64,000 bases of DNA from Paragonimus westermani. Its lineage: Eukaryota > Platyhelminthes > Trematoda > Plagiorchiida > Troglotrematidae. The notes beneath the pieces were generated by a model, which saw only the letters and a program-made list of their open reading frames with translations, did not search any database and was not told the DNA's origin. The stretch's first letter is position 1. The number at the start of each line of letters is the position of its first letter. The DNA lies in assembly GCA_008508345.1 (NCBI GenBank), contig QNGE01000829.1:98219-162218 (forward strand), written 5' to 3'. The position numbers and the translations under genes are program-made. This document shows positions 12,140 to 22,675 of this stretch, in pieces.

Positions 12140-13634
12140 TTTTAACCATTGGTTTTAGGCTGCTGTGGACTTTCCGGGTGGGCTTATCACAAGTCAGTTA
12201 GTCCCACCAGTTGGCCCTTGTTACACACAATTTTCAGCAAAAACACCGTTCAAGTCAATGCAACAAGGAGTGATGATGCGTGTCGAGACTGTCTCCAAAA
12301 TAGGCGGAGTTCGCATTTATCTGTTGAAATTGTTGCTGTATTATAAGCTGTCAACTTCGCACAATTCAAGCCAACTGAGGAATACAGGCCCAGCCAAATG
12401 ATAAAGGAATATATACATTTGTTTATTTTAATACACGTCATACAGACTTTGTATACAACAAGATGAAATTTCAGCTCGTCCATCAATCTGCTTAACACGT
12501 CATCGGTGAGCTCACAAACAGCTGTTCATTCTCCGGATTTTCAATAGAATTCATGCCAACAGTTATTTGACAGACTCCTTTGGTAGGTTTACAACGACCG
12601 CTCAAATATTACCTAATGGTTATCCATGGTAAATTCTTCTCCTAATCATATTTGGTGCGTAACCACAAAAATGCCCTTATCTCACTGAACAGAATCGCAG
12701 TACATTGGACAGTATGCTTACGATGGTTGAGATAGTTACATCTAACTATACAGCGCAACATGAACTTACGACATCTGAGTGTAATCCGACAGCGTGCTAG
12801 TTAACACCTTGGATAGCGACCGTCAGTTATATTGCTGAAAATCTCCATTAGAATGCACTTTAATGTTGGTGTAACCCCAGGTCACTGATCACTTCGTTTA
12901 AGGACAACAACGTTCGATTTGCATTACAATGACCACCGGGTGTCAAGAGGCTTAGAAATAAGAAACAATCAAATGACAGTCGTATCCGGACTGAAGTAGT
13001 ACCTAACGAAACTGATAAACTGAATTATTTTAGAACAGACAACGTTAACCGCTAAATCTAACCTGTTTGTCGAAAGATAGCATCATCATTCAAATGTAGC
13101 AGACAGCCAAAATTTGCGTCTTTTCTTGCAAAAGACCAAGTCAGACGAGTCGTTTGATTTATAAATCTCTACTCTCCCGCACCCACTGTGCAACATCTGA
13201 TCACGCTTCGTAACACAACGTTTGAGTGCGTAGATGCAGAACGCTCCGGCAAGTGAGATACGTACAGCTCCACAGTACAAACACGCGTGGCGTTGTCTTC
13301 GACGATCTGATTTGGTCATGCGTTTGGTGGCTAACTTGAAGTGAGATAAGTGACCAAATAAGCTGACTGACAATGATAGTGTTTACGGGGATTCCTGAGC
13401 TAATTATCAACGGAGTTTCTGAGTATGATCGAAAACACTTGGTACCGGTGCTATTGCCACCAGTGATCTACATAACATTGCACAGTCCCATACTGGCGCA
13501 AATGAATACAGTTGTTTTTGTCCAAAGGCGATCCCTGTTTGGCAGTTCAGACCACTTGGTTATGAAGCACTCTCACATCGTTCACAGCAGAATGTATCAC
13601 CAGCTGTTCATTCGTCCGATAATCCCCTCCTAAA
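12140..13634. other. Non-coding stretch, one weak minus-strand open frame
   Basis: A minus-strand frame at 13,086-13,337 follows an acceptor-like TATCTCACTTCAAG and reads LATKRMTKSDRRRQRHACLY onward, basic and cysteine-containing, to a stop. It has no recognised domain and could be chance. Confidence 0.3.
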
Positions 13635-13849
13635 ATGACAATTTCATTCGATCTGAGTTCGTTTATAGTCGATGGTAAGCCTTTCCACTGTAACCAGTCC
13701 ACAAAGCACCCCATCTCCCGCCTTGATATTTCTTACGCCTGGAATAAAATGCTTATCCCTACAGACAGGTTTAATTCCCGTTCCGGAAAAGTCTCAGTCG
13801 GAGAAAAACAAAGAGCATACGAAGCGAAAGATTATTCGGTGATGAAGTG

Positions 13850-14269
13850 CATTTCAGTCTGTCATATTGTGGTGGATTGTCAGGTCGGACGTGCGAGTTT
13901 TCGAACACTCGGTCGAATGCCTCAACGTGGGGAGGTACGTTCAAAAGCCTGCTGCGATCGGATCAAGAACAACGTGCGCGACCGGATGAGTCATCGCTCG
14001 ACTAGATCGGACCAACGGACGAGGCAGGGCAGGCGAAATACGACAGACGGCCAGATCGGAGGCGTGGTTTGTCCAACATTTAGAGGAACATCTCGACACG
14101 ATGTGGGAATACGGTCAAGGCCAACATTGGGTGGATGGCGGACAGCACGAGCAGCCGGACGAGCCATCGCGCATTGAAAGCGGACAAACAGACGGGGAAT
14201 GGCAAGCGGAAAACCCCCCGATAGAGGGCGCCGATCACATACGTAAACCGGTCAGAAGTGCACACGACG
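13850..14269 (+). pseudogene. 3' end of a gypsy pol gene lying upstream of LTR 1
   Basis: The last codons before the LTR read HIRKPVRSAHDV and a stop that overlaps the LTR start. The same tail (HMRKPVRSAHDV) precedes the second LTR at 15,244, so both are copies of the end of one pol gene. Upstream, Arg- and Gly-rich sequence (DRMSHRSTRSDQRTRQGRRN) is read in one frame and EEHLDTMWEYGQGQHWVDGG in another, showing a frameshift near 14,075. It lies where an integrase C-terminus should be, but no DDE residues are present. Finding pol tail upstream of the first LTR indicates that a further element copy once lay 5' and shared this LTR. Confidence 0.55.
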
Positions 14270-14394
14270 TGTGAACGGAAACCTGGGGGTGCTGCGGGTT
14301 GGAATTATGACTCATAAACGAGAGGACGCGCGTTGCATGTGACTGGCGATTTGGACAATAAAGATTGTGATTTGTTGGACGCCTTCTCGCTACA
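14270..14394 (+). repeat. LTR 1 of the deleted gypsy element (125 bp)
   Basis: Starts TGTGAACGGAAACC and ends TTCTCGCTACA, so it has the TG...CA ends of an LTR. It contains AATAAA (in GGACAATAAAGATTG), a usable polyadenylation signal. It is about 90 percent identical to LTR 2 at 15,244-15,373 by eye. Directly after it, TTGGTGCCGTGCCTTG begins where a tRNA primer-binding site is expected, although the tRNA could not be named. Confidence 0.75.
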
Positions 14395-15243
14395 TTGGTG
14401 CCGTGCCTTGAACACAACGCAATGAAGTTGCCATGGCCATGCCAATTCGCGGATGGAGACGTAGAAGTGTGGCTATCGGAATTCGAGGTGATTGCCTCGT
14501 GTAACGGATTGAAGAGCGAAGCACAACTGTTGACGGCTGGAAGTCACGGAGCTCGAACAGAAGTTGGAGAAGCTGGAGAAATCACTGGAAGGTTTGATGA
14601 TGAATGCGAAACCAAGAAGAGGACAAGTCAGACGAGCACGTGAACAACCTCGCCGTAAAATGTGTTTTGTTTGTGATGGAGTAGGACACTTTGCCCGCCA
14701 GTGCCCTAACAGACGACTTCATCCTTGTTTTTCGGTAGTAACGGGTTATCATGGGGGCATCCCACGAGTGAAAGTTATGGTTGAGTGAACAAAATAGTGC
14801 GATAGTAGATACGGGAGCGGGTGCATCGGTTACAGAAAGAGTCCCAGGATTGCCCGTTAAGCCCGGCAATTGGCATGTAGTTACGGTCGGAGAGACGACG
14901 TTAAAGGTATTGGGGACACAAAATGTTGAGATCCAGATAAGTAGTGTCAGGCTACGCCACGCAACGTTAGTGATTGACAATGTGAAAGAGACAATACTAG
15001 GCGCTGATCTGTTACGTCGATTGAAAGCAAACGTAGACCTGGAGAGAAACGAGTTGCGTGTTGATGGCGATGTCGTGAGGTCACATCGTGAAGATACCAA
15101 GGATCAGTGCCGAGTGGGCGGCGTGTCGATGAAGTCTCTGTCAGTGTGTCCGATCCCAGCCATCAAGCAGTGCGTTAGTGAGTTTGCACACTTGTTTGCT
15201 AACGCGGACCACATGCGTAAACCGGTCAGAAGTGCACACGACG
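14395..15243 (+). pseudogene. Internally deleted gypsy gag-protease fragment
   Basis: Only about 850 bp lie between the LTRs. The order is: a gag start (MKLPWPCQFADGDVEVWLSE), cut short near 14,545; then a lysine-rich spacer and an intact CCHC zinc knuckle (CFVCDGVGHFARQC, 14,663-14,704); then, in another frame, a retropepsin-type aspartic protease with active-site DTGA at 14,808-14,819 and the downstream ILGADLLRRL flap-end motif. After FAHLFANADH the sequence jumps to the pol tail RKPVRSAHDV, so reverse transcriptase, RNase H and integrase are missing. The protease core looks intact while the rest is lost; such an element could move only with help from a complete relative. Confidence 0.75.
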
Positions 15244-15373
15244 TGTGAACGGAAACCGGGGGTTGGGATGTTGTGGGTTGGAATTATTGCTCATAAACGA
15301 GAGAGCGCGCGTTGCATGTGACTGGCGATTTGGACAATAAAGATTGTGCTTTCTTGGACGCCTTCTCGTTACA
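15244..15373 (+). repeat. LTR 2 of the deleted gypsy element (130 bp)
   Basis: Starts TGTGAACGGAAACC and ends TTCTCGTTACA, with the same AATAAA as LTR 1. A short indel region near the start and scattered substitutions (about 10 percent) separate the two LTRs, so insertion was not recent if they began identical. I did not find an obvious target-site duplication. Confidence 0.75.
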
Positions 15374-16094
15374 ATATGGCAGTTAGAATGTTTAAATTCG
15401 TTTTGCATCCACACCTTACAGAGATAGAAAATCTATCGCGATACCCGCCCAATTGTGAAGAGGATTCGTATACTGAACACTTCCGCCAGATTACCTACCG
15501 TCGACGCCGATGAGCTAAGCCGTGATCACGAGTGAACGATTAATAACGTCTGGTTGGTTCTTCTTGGGCTATCTTCAGATACTGATACTTCTCCGTGAAG
15601 AATAGAGCTGTTTACCGACGACTTATCCGGCTGAAACGCAACATTGCGAACGGAGCTGGTGGTTTAACACTAACTGTTATTAGATGTGTAAAACTAAATG
15701 TAATCATTCAGCTGGGGTAGACACTTAGTGTGTCATGCATACAATCTGCGGACAGTCAGGGGATAATTGCGCTCCCGATCGGGTTATCCATTCTATTTTT
15801 CCTGCCATATCTCGTCCGTTTGTCCGATCCACTTGAGTGATGGCTCATCCGGTCTACCATGCAGTCACCGACCAGCTAGCAGTGGGCTTTTGGATGTACC
15901 TTCCCGCCGTGAGTTGAAGTACGAGCACCTCCGGTTAGATAGTCCATCAAAATATGAGTGAACGCGCAAATGAAGAGCACGAAGTCCACATGATTCATTC
16001 ATTGTTTTGCTACTATCAACTGTTGAAGCTGCTGCAGAGCCGGCTTACGTCAATGTAATTGGTTAGTATCTTAGTATCTCCGCTTTTGGAAGTC
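15374..16094. other. Spacer between gypsy element and inverted-repeat arm
   Basis: No gene, repeat or motif recognised. The homology with the other inverted-repeat arm fades out near 16,095. Confidence 0.5.
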
Positions 16095-17150
16095 AGAAGT
16101 TCGCGTACCCATTTTCACTTGCTTGTACAACAGCTGCTTCCGAATCCAGTCGTCACCCGACCTACAGACGTCTCCTAGCCAATAAACCCACACTATTACT
16201 TCGGCTCATCCGAAATATCCCAGTGTTCCGAATTGTGCCGTACCAATGAATACACAAAATGCATAGTTAACATCACAAATAGAAACGTATAAGATACCAC
16301 ACATTTCGGTCATACACTGTCCAAGTTCCGCTGAAATGCAACGAACCGGACAGCATCGTTGAGCGATAGAAAAAAATCAGCGCCCCCACTTTAACGTACG
16401 ATTCTAACAAACACATTTTAAGACGTTCACCGGCAGCGCCATCCTTCGCCACGCGAGCCCCAAACTCACGAAACTCTAACACATCCGTCGACAGATTGTC
16501 ACTCACTTAGCAGATGTCTGTGTAGGGATCCACAATGTCTGCATTGATACGGACCCCGGGTGATGGCACAATAAGTTCGTCCGAGGCAGGTTGAAAGAAC
16601 CGAATTGCTCCACTTGTGTTGGTTTCCAAGCCAAATTTATATGACGCCGAACTGAGGGCCGTGGCCAGTTGGTAGACTTCCTCTTCGCTGTGCGTAAATA
16701 GCACACTGTCATCCGCGAACAGATGGACACACATCGCACCCAGTTGATGGACTCCATGTTTATCGTGTGAGAAAAATGTAATATCACCTCCAAATTATCT
16801 ATCCGACTTGTGAGGTCCAAACATCGAATATTCAGTAAGCAACGAACTGCGTGGTATTCAGTTTCCGCATTATCCTCCGATTTCGCAGGAGCAAATGTAC
16901 ACTAATTGGGGCTGGGACTAGAATACAATCCTGCTTCACGCCAGTGACAATGTTAAACTTATCGAAGTCAATTGGTGTGATACCACTTTCGCCCACATAC
17001 TCACATGCGACATTCTTACTAAATTGGTAAATTCACCCAGAGAGCTAATGTTATCAGACGCTGTTCACAAAGCCTCATAGCGCACGGAGTCAAGCCCTTA
17101 TGCGAAATCCTTCCCTACTAAATTGGCATGGTGGTCACGCTTGCGTGCTG
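16095..17150 (-). pseudogene. LINE reverse-transcriptase fragment 1 (arm A)
   Basis: Read on the minus strand, pieces of a non-LTR reverse transcriptase follow in order: SVRYEA... and the N-I-S-S-L-G-E-F region (17,090-17,020), then the catalytic box FADDSVLFTHSEEEVYQLAT, ETNTSGAIRFFQPASDE, REFGARVAKDG, SGTWTVYDRN and finally a GHV...GDDW-like end near 16,140. Known flatworm LINEs of the kind annotated as craniofacial development protein 2-like have the same order (ADD box, INT.K...QP.P, ETWTVY, GH..R). Stops and frameshifts throughout make it dead. A second ADD-like box just upstream suggests an internal duplication. Confidence 0.75.
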
Positions 17151-17999
17151 CTCTGATCCAGTGGACCATGCTGCTCTCGGATTTCGCTTTTTCTGGTTTC
17201 AACCACACAAGGTGAGCCAATGGGCAGCAGCCGAACGAAAAGCAGTTAAGCTCACAGATGTCTGTCGCACTACTCTCTGCGTAGAGGTGCTTGGGCAGTG
17301 AGACAAACGTGTGGATATAGTCATCGTTGCAACAATACTCCCCTCTGCCTACGAGAGCAGATGTACGGAAAATATGGTCAAACAAAGACCATTCCGATCG
17401 CCTAACGGTTGACCGTAACTGAAGTCGTATCATTCTACACGGCCGTATAACGCACACAAATTATTACAAAGTTCATGTGGCTTACAATACATTTACTGCA
17501 CACAACACTAACAGGAATGAATCCTCACTGTCTTATTCACTACGCCCACGGACGGGGTAAGCGCCTCGCTGGTAATGAAGTGGCACTTTTGATACACTGG
17601 CTCCGGGTAGGGTTGACCGGGAAAACATTCCATCTTGTTCCGTCTGGAATCAGTCATTAGATCAGGGGCTCTGGGTGGTTACTGCAAGAAAACCCCAGTT
17701 ACATTTCTCCCACAGGTGGAGTAACAAACTATCCTGTTCCCATTATTCGAATGTTTAGGTTGGTTCACCAGATTAAGTAGAATGTTACGTTTGAGTATGA
17801 AGGCGAACGTGCCATCTCTGTGGCACCCCTACCCCGATGATTTCACCGTTTTCACTGACCAGAAGCGCAGTCGTGTCCTATACTAAACCCTATCTAGTCT
17901 ACATTGGGCAGTTGCTGTTCGGAACACGCAGAACGGTGTGCTGATTAAACGGCAGAAAGCTGGGTGCTTGCTGCCCATTCGACGTGTCGACGCTTCAAG
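17151..17999. other. Centre of arm A between the two LINE fragments
   Basis: About 850 bp identical in both arms. It has open frames (for example, minus 17,098-17,457, 119 residues with a Cys-rich middle), but no recognisable motif. It may be 5' LINE sequence too worn to recognise, or unrelated filler joined between two insertions. Confidence 0.4.
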
Positions 18000-19340
18000 C
18001 TGATCATATACTCCGACGGTGCACGTGCATTTGCTTGTGGATGATGGTGCACTAGTTGCACACACCGAGGTAAAACTTCAACGACTGGTCAGGACTGTCG
18101 CGACCGCGGTATCCAAATTCTGTTCGAATATCAACACAGGCAAGAAATTTCGTTTCTTTCAACCTCCTCCAGGAGGAACTACTGCGCCTGCATTCGAAAT
18201 CTGCGTCATCGGAGACGCTACACAAACTCCTGTTAATTCGATAGCAATTCGTCAGCAGAACTGTCCGTGAATCACGAGTTAGGAGCTCCTGTGGTGAAGG
18301 ATAGCGTCGCGTTCGGACATTTTGAAGACGCGTGTAGAAGAAACTCAGTCTGAATTAGAAAACCGACCGATGTATCTGCCGCTCACTGGCGCTGTTCACG
18401 CTCTTATATGGTGGTGAATCTTTGACACTGTGCCAATGGAGTGTGTAACGTCTGAGCCTTCTCCACTTGCAACGTTTCAGACGGATCATATATATTCGGT
18501 GATCGTGCGTAGTTCTGAATGCCCAGACACTTCGGTGATTGCAAGAGATCGAAGCCATTCTGATGCTCAACCAGCTCAGTCGGCTAGGTCACGTCCGTGA
18601 AATTGGTGACGACTGGATTGCGGACCACTGAAAGCTGGTAAGCGAACTCCTGGCCGTCACGGACGGAGGCACTGGGATGTTATCCTGGTGAGTCATTCGC
18701 GTTGGTAGTATTGATCATAGATGTCGGAATGAATTTGCCTTGAATTCGACGGACTGGGGAAGTACGATCCGGACAGGTGTTCGGCGGTTCAGTGATGTAC
18801 ACATTCACGACCATGAATTGAGGCGCACAGTACGCAAACGGCCCATAATTTTCAGAGGTTTTCGAGACAATATATGGCGCTGCGATGAACGCAGCAGCGA
18901 ATACGTTGACAGCCTCGGATTAGTGGCTCATCAACCTTCTTGAATTACACTGTCGGTGAAGAGGCAATGAGTACGTTGCACTCAAGTGAGTTACGTCGGT
19001 TATTCCCGTTTTTCGGTCGCATGAATCAACGACCACATTCATTCGGCAAATAACTTGCTTCTCTTTTCATATACTTGGATCACTGTGATCTTCTAACTTT
19101 CCTTTCGATTAGCTTTGTTGGTAGACTGTGTGGTGGATTCTCTGTTTGTTTCTCAGTCCAAACCCTGAATTCTGTTTCTCTTCACTCTTCTTTCGAAAGT
19201 GCAATAACATGTGTTCCTATATGAGCTACTTTTTGTCTTGTATGTTCAAACTTTTCTTCCCGGTTTGGATCTTATCATTTGAGTCTGTTTGTTTCTCTTT
19301 CGAAAAGCAGGGATTTCGAATTCACACTGGCCTACCAACT
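18000..19340 (+). pseudogene. LINE reverse-transcriptase fragment 2 with 3' end (arm A)
   Basis: The frame at 18,019 reads HVHLLVDDGALVAHTEVKLQ then NINTGKKFRFFQPPPGG, the catalytic ADD box (here VDD) and following helix of a non-LTR reverse transcriptase. Further on, ILMLNQLSRLGHVREIGDDW and KAGKRTPGRHGRRHWDV (18,560-18,690) match the known C-terminal GH.R...GKR..GR pattern of these LINEs. The T-rich sequence from about 19,050 to 19,340 resembles the 3' untranslated end that follows fragment 1 in arm B (63,050-63,340). Several stops interrupt the frame. It points the opposite way to fragment 1, so the two share facing 5' ends. Confidence 0.75.
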
Positions 19341-19544
19341 GGCTAACCAGCACTGGCCATCTGGCACAAAGACCATATACGCACACTTCCCGGTTTATTT
19401 TCTAGGGTTCAAGCGGGACACGTGATGTGTAAGTGGAACGACAAATGGAGCAGCGCAAGACACTTGTTCTGGGGTTCTTTACCTTCGGTCACTGTGACAG
19501 CCTAATTCGAGCAGATGCTGTCAACGATAACATGCATATCATGC

Positions 19545-19711
19545 ACACAGACAGTACTCACATTTGAGCTCGGCTGTGTCATTCCGAAACCTCACCCCTT
19601 GAAAAGAGCATCATTATTAGAGTTCATCAGTAATGATTATTCGTGTTGGGACCAGGATTTGAACTGCGGCCAGGCATTCCTAATGCGACTGTGTTGACCT
19701 TACTGGTGTCA
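19545..19711 (-). mobile_element. SINE copy 4, decayed hammerhead, abutting arm A
   Basis: Read on the minus strand: A-box-like GGTCAACACAGTCGCATTAG, B-box CAGTTCAAATCCTGG, then CTGATGAACTCTAATAATGA (hammerhead core start with a diverged stem II), and the family end CTCAAATGTGAGTACTG. The GAAA half of the ribozyme core is not recognisable, so it should not cleave. It starts about 20 bases beyond the last detectable homology of the inverted-repeat arm. Confidence 0.65.
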
Positions 19712-20645
19712 CATCAAGCATGACCGAAGTGTCACGTGCAAACGGTCGGCCACTTTCGCTTGCGAGTAATGGTCAGTTTGTCCTCGTGATGGGAAACTTC
19801 GCAAAACGATGACACCACGAGTAGCGCTACTGAGTCAGGTCAACTTCTCCAGTTTCATTAAATCTACTGCGCAACAATTTAGATCAGTGGTCAGTGGTTA
19901 CGGAGTGAAGTGTTTGAGACCGAACACAACTCTCCGTTGTTCATATCCTTTGATTTCGGACAACACTCTAGCCAAAACCCTTTAAAAAAAAACTAGACTC
20001 GAGTGTCGTCCTTGATTAAGTTCATCTGTAGTGCTAATCCCTGTCATAGCGGTGACAAGATGTCCAACCAGGCTTTAGTGAGGTAGCCGTATGGAAAACT
20101 GTGTCACCGGCGTCACACTAGGCACTACTGATCGTTTACATTCCAACGTACAAACAAACACGCTCGAGAGAACTGCTCAGTGTATCCGTTCACCTGGAGA
20201 AGAGGCGCACTAGCTCGTCTGTTAACCCTAGTCGAAGCTTCCTGACTGAGACTTTTCCTCAAGTTGTAACTACGAGAATCGTTAAGTGTTTTGAACGATA
20301 TTTTGATTACTGGTGAATAGCGAAACGTTTTGACCAGTATAGATAGAACATCATTCGTAAGCGATCACAGTCTTCGAATTCACACAGGTATTTCAGATAG
20401 CCCATTGGGGGGAAAGGTAATATACTCCAGTTTTGTTCTTACTAGATCTCAGCCTTTCACATATTTGTCCTGGCTGAGGTCTGAAGTTCGGCTACTTGAT
20501 CACTTGTTGGTGATGGCCAATTTTTATTAAACAAAGTCACCTACTAATCAATAGTACTCAAAACTGATTACGTAGACGAAATAATTACTGAGGCTGCCCT
20601 TGACGGCAGTCCTCAATCGATTCCGGTATTTTACTTGCTGCGTAG
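19712..20645. other. Non-coding stretch upstream of a possible terminal exon
   Basis: No gene or repeat recognised. A short poly-A run lies at 19,983. Confidence 0.45.
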
Positions 20646-21027
20646 CTCAACTCAACAAACTTTGACGAAGCAGCTGATCTGCAATTTTGAGCGGGCCGAC
20701 TTCGTTCGTACTAAAGTCCATTTCACAATGACTCCTAATCGGTTGGATTTGGCTACCAACGTAAAAGTTGGATCAATTAATGTACGTACCACGTTGGTTT
20801 GTCAGAATATCTTCCTTCCCACTTCCCACCAACAACATCCACGAACAACTATTCGCCCAAAAATATGCAGACGGTGCAAATTCGAAGTTTATCATAATCG
20901 TCTCGAAGCCCAAGAAACAGATCTCGAAATAACACGTATACGAAAGTCTTTGAATACATACACCACTGTCATGAAAATCCACCGTTCCAAAATTAACGAT
21001 GTCGCTGAGTTACTTGACGATCATTAA
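20646..21027 (+). CDS. Possible last exon of an unidentified protein
   Basis: An acceptor with a reasonable pyrimidine tract (TATTTTACTTGCTGCGTAG) ends at 20,645. The frame completes a split codon and runs 127 codons to TAA at 21,025. The product is basic, with a two-cysteine patch (KICRRCKFEV) and a helical end (ETDLEITRIRKSLNTYTTVM, INDVAELLDDH). I recognise no family. No AATAAA follows closely (nearest is AATAAG near 21,112). The length and helix-like composition argue against chance, but support is limited to one border and the frame. Confidence 0.45.
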
Positions 21028-22464
21028 GTTGACGTTTACAATTCATGATCCTCTTCTCCTCAGTGTTTGTTTGTATGGGGTGACCAATAACCTGTTTTTC
21101 CGCAAAATTCCCAATAAGAATTTGTAAAATTCTCATTCCAACTTTAACCCTTTTGGTCCATATGGTACGGAAAAAACTCTGCCGAGATTGCTGAATGGAG
21201 CCGCTTGTGTGTTTGCCGAACCATTCCGTGATACTTGTATGTAAACTGTCATATCTGAAACAATTCTCACTAGATGGAAGTTAGTTTCTGTCATTTTCAA
21301 GTGTGGTTCGATGCTCTCCTCCAAACTATCCACTAGTCAGTCGCATGATCATCCTATGCAACATATTAGAACGCTTCCTACGACAAAATACAGTAATTCC
21401 CCTTCTAGACAGTAATTTCAACGGTGCAATTCAGTGCAGATTCTTGTCAGAGACACTCAAACGTCCAAGATGTTGCACCTCATGAGGATGTGCTGCATAT
21501 GACGATAAATGCCTTAGGGACCGTTGATAAGCATTGTGGAAAAATTGCCTGAACCCGAAAATTTGCGAGCATTATAAAACTGGATCATAGCCGTAAGAAT
21601 GTTATTTTAATACTGAATCGTCCGAGAATTCCCTAATCACAAAACGTCCAAGAATGCAGTGTCTGCGATTTTCACCTGACGGTTTCATGTGTATTTGCAA
21701 CACGAAAATCGACCGGAAGTCACGTCATATATGAGCAGGAATTCTACCCAAGGTGAACTTGCTATTTGTTTGTTAACTAATCAGCCTTATTTTCCATCGA
21801 AAACAATATCGTCCAATTAGAACGAATATAAATTTTCAAAGCAATTTAGAGTTGAAATTCACTACTTTGATCTACTTAGTCATCACGCTGACAGGTTCAT
21901 CGATTAAACTAGTGACCTTAATTACTAATATCAATAATTCATTTGGTCTGCTGAATTGACATTATCTGTATGTCACGTTGTTTGGTATTCGTAGTCCCGT
22001 GTTTTTTTCCTGACACACGTTTTTGTGAGGAACGACACTTCGTTCTTTCGTTTCTGCAACCGTCTTTAGATTCGGTTTGCAAACAACCAGTAGAGTTATT
22101 CACGTTGTTAATCGGCACCAGGATTTCTGTTTCGCCAATTCCAAGGTTGAAGGTTGAGTTTTGTCAAGCGCTGCTGTATTGCGTTATCGATCTGGCGTAT
22201 TTTTTTCCAGCCGCTACAACGCATATTTGTTCAATTTTTCCATAAATGATCATCAGTAGCACAGATATATGTTTATTTGATGCAGAATATGAAAAACTTG
22301 AATCACGTCACTTGTAGCAGATAATATCAACCTCACTAAGGTAGTGTATTAAGTCGCACATCCGCGCTCATGGATATTGGTTTTCAGTCGCGATTTCCGT
22401 ATGCGAGTTAGATGCAACAGTCACTCACATACAAAGATTGTTGTGGTAGTTTAGCTTGCCTAGT
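21028..22464. other. Non-coding stretch, nothing recognised
   Basis: Short frames only on both strands; no repeat matched elsewhere in the window. Confidence 0.45.
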
Positions 22465-22675
22465 GTAGGGTAAATGACGTAGTGGTTAGCGCGATTGCTT
22501 CATGAAAACGTGACAAGAGTTCTAATCCTCACCGTGGCAAGGATGTATACTGCTGACGAACTCTAACAGCAGCGGAGCTTGAGTCTAGCCTTTCTTTTCG
22601 AAGAAGACAGGCTAAAAAGTACATATCACTACGAAGGTTTAAGTCAAATGTGAGTGATTTCAACATGAAATTAAA
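22465..22675 (+). mobile_element. SINE copy 2 with degenerate hammerhead
   Basis: tRNA-like head with A-box TGACGTAGTGGTTAGCGCGA near 22,475 and B-box GAGTTCTAATCCTC near 22,517. The core start CTGACGA is at 22,553-22,559, but the second core element has become GGAG instead of GAAA, and stem II no longer pairs well. The body then runs through TTTTCGAAGAAGACAGGC to TCAAATGTGAGTGATTTCAA. It is the copy with the best-kept promoter but a broken ribozyme. Confidence 0.75.

Larger units (their letters stand above)
16095..19525 (+). repeat. Inverted repeat arm A (about 3.4 kb)
   Basis: The reverse complement of this region recurs at about 59,300-62,740. Within 17,028-19,500 positions pair by the constant sum 78,825 without gaps, and every stretch I compared was identical, including all long open frames. 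From 17,027 down to 16,095 the arms stay homologous but differ by roughly 10 percent with small indels. Beyond 19,500 about 25 bases of diverged similarity remain before homology stops. The arm contains two LINE reverse-transcriptase fragments facing away from each other. A 40-kb interval with most of the minus-strand host gene lies between the arms. Confidence 0.9.
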
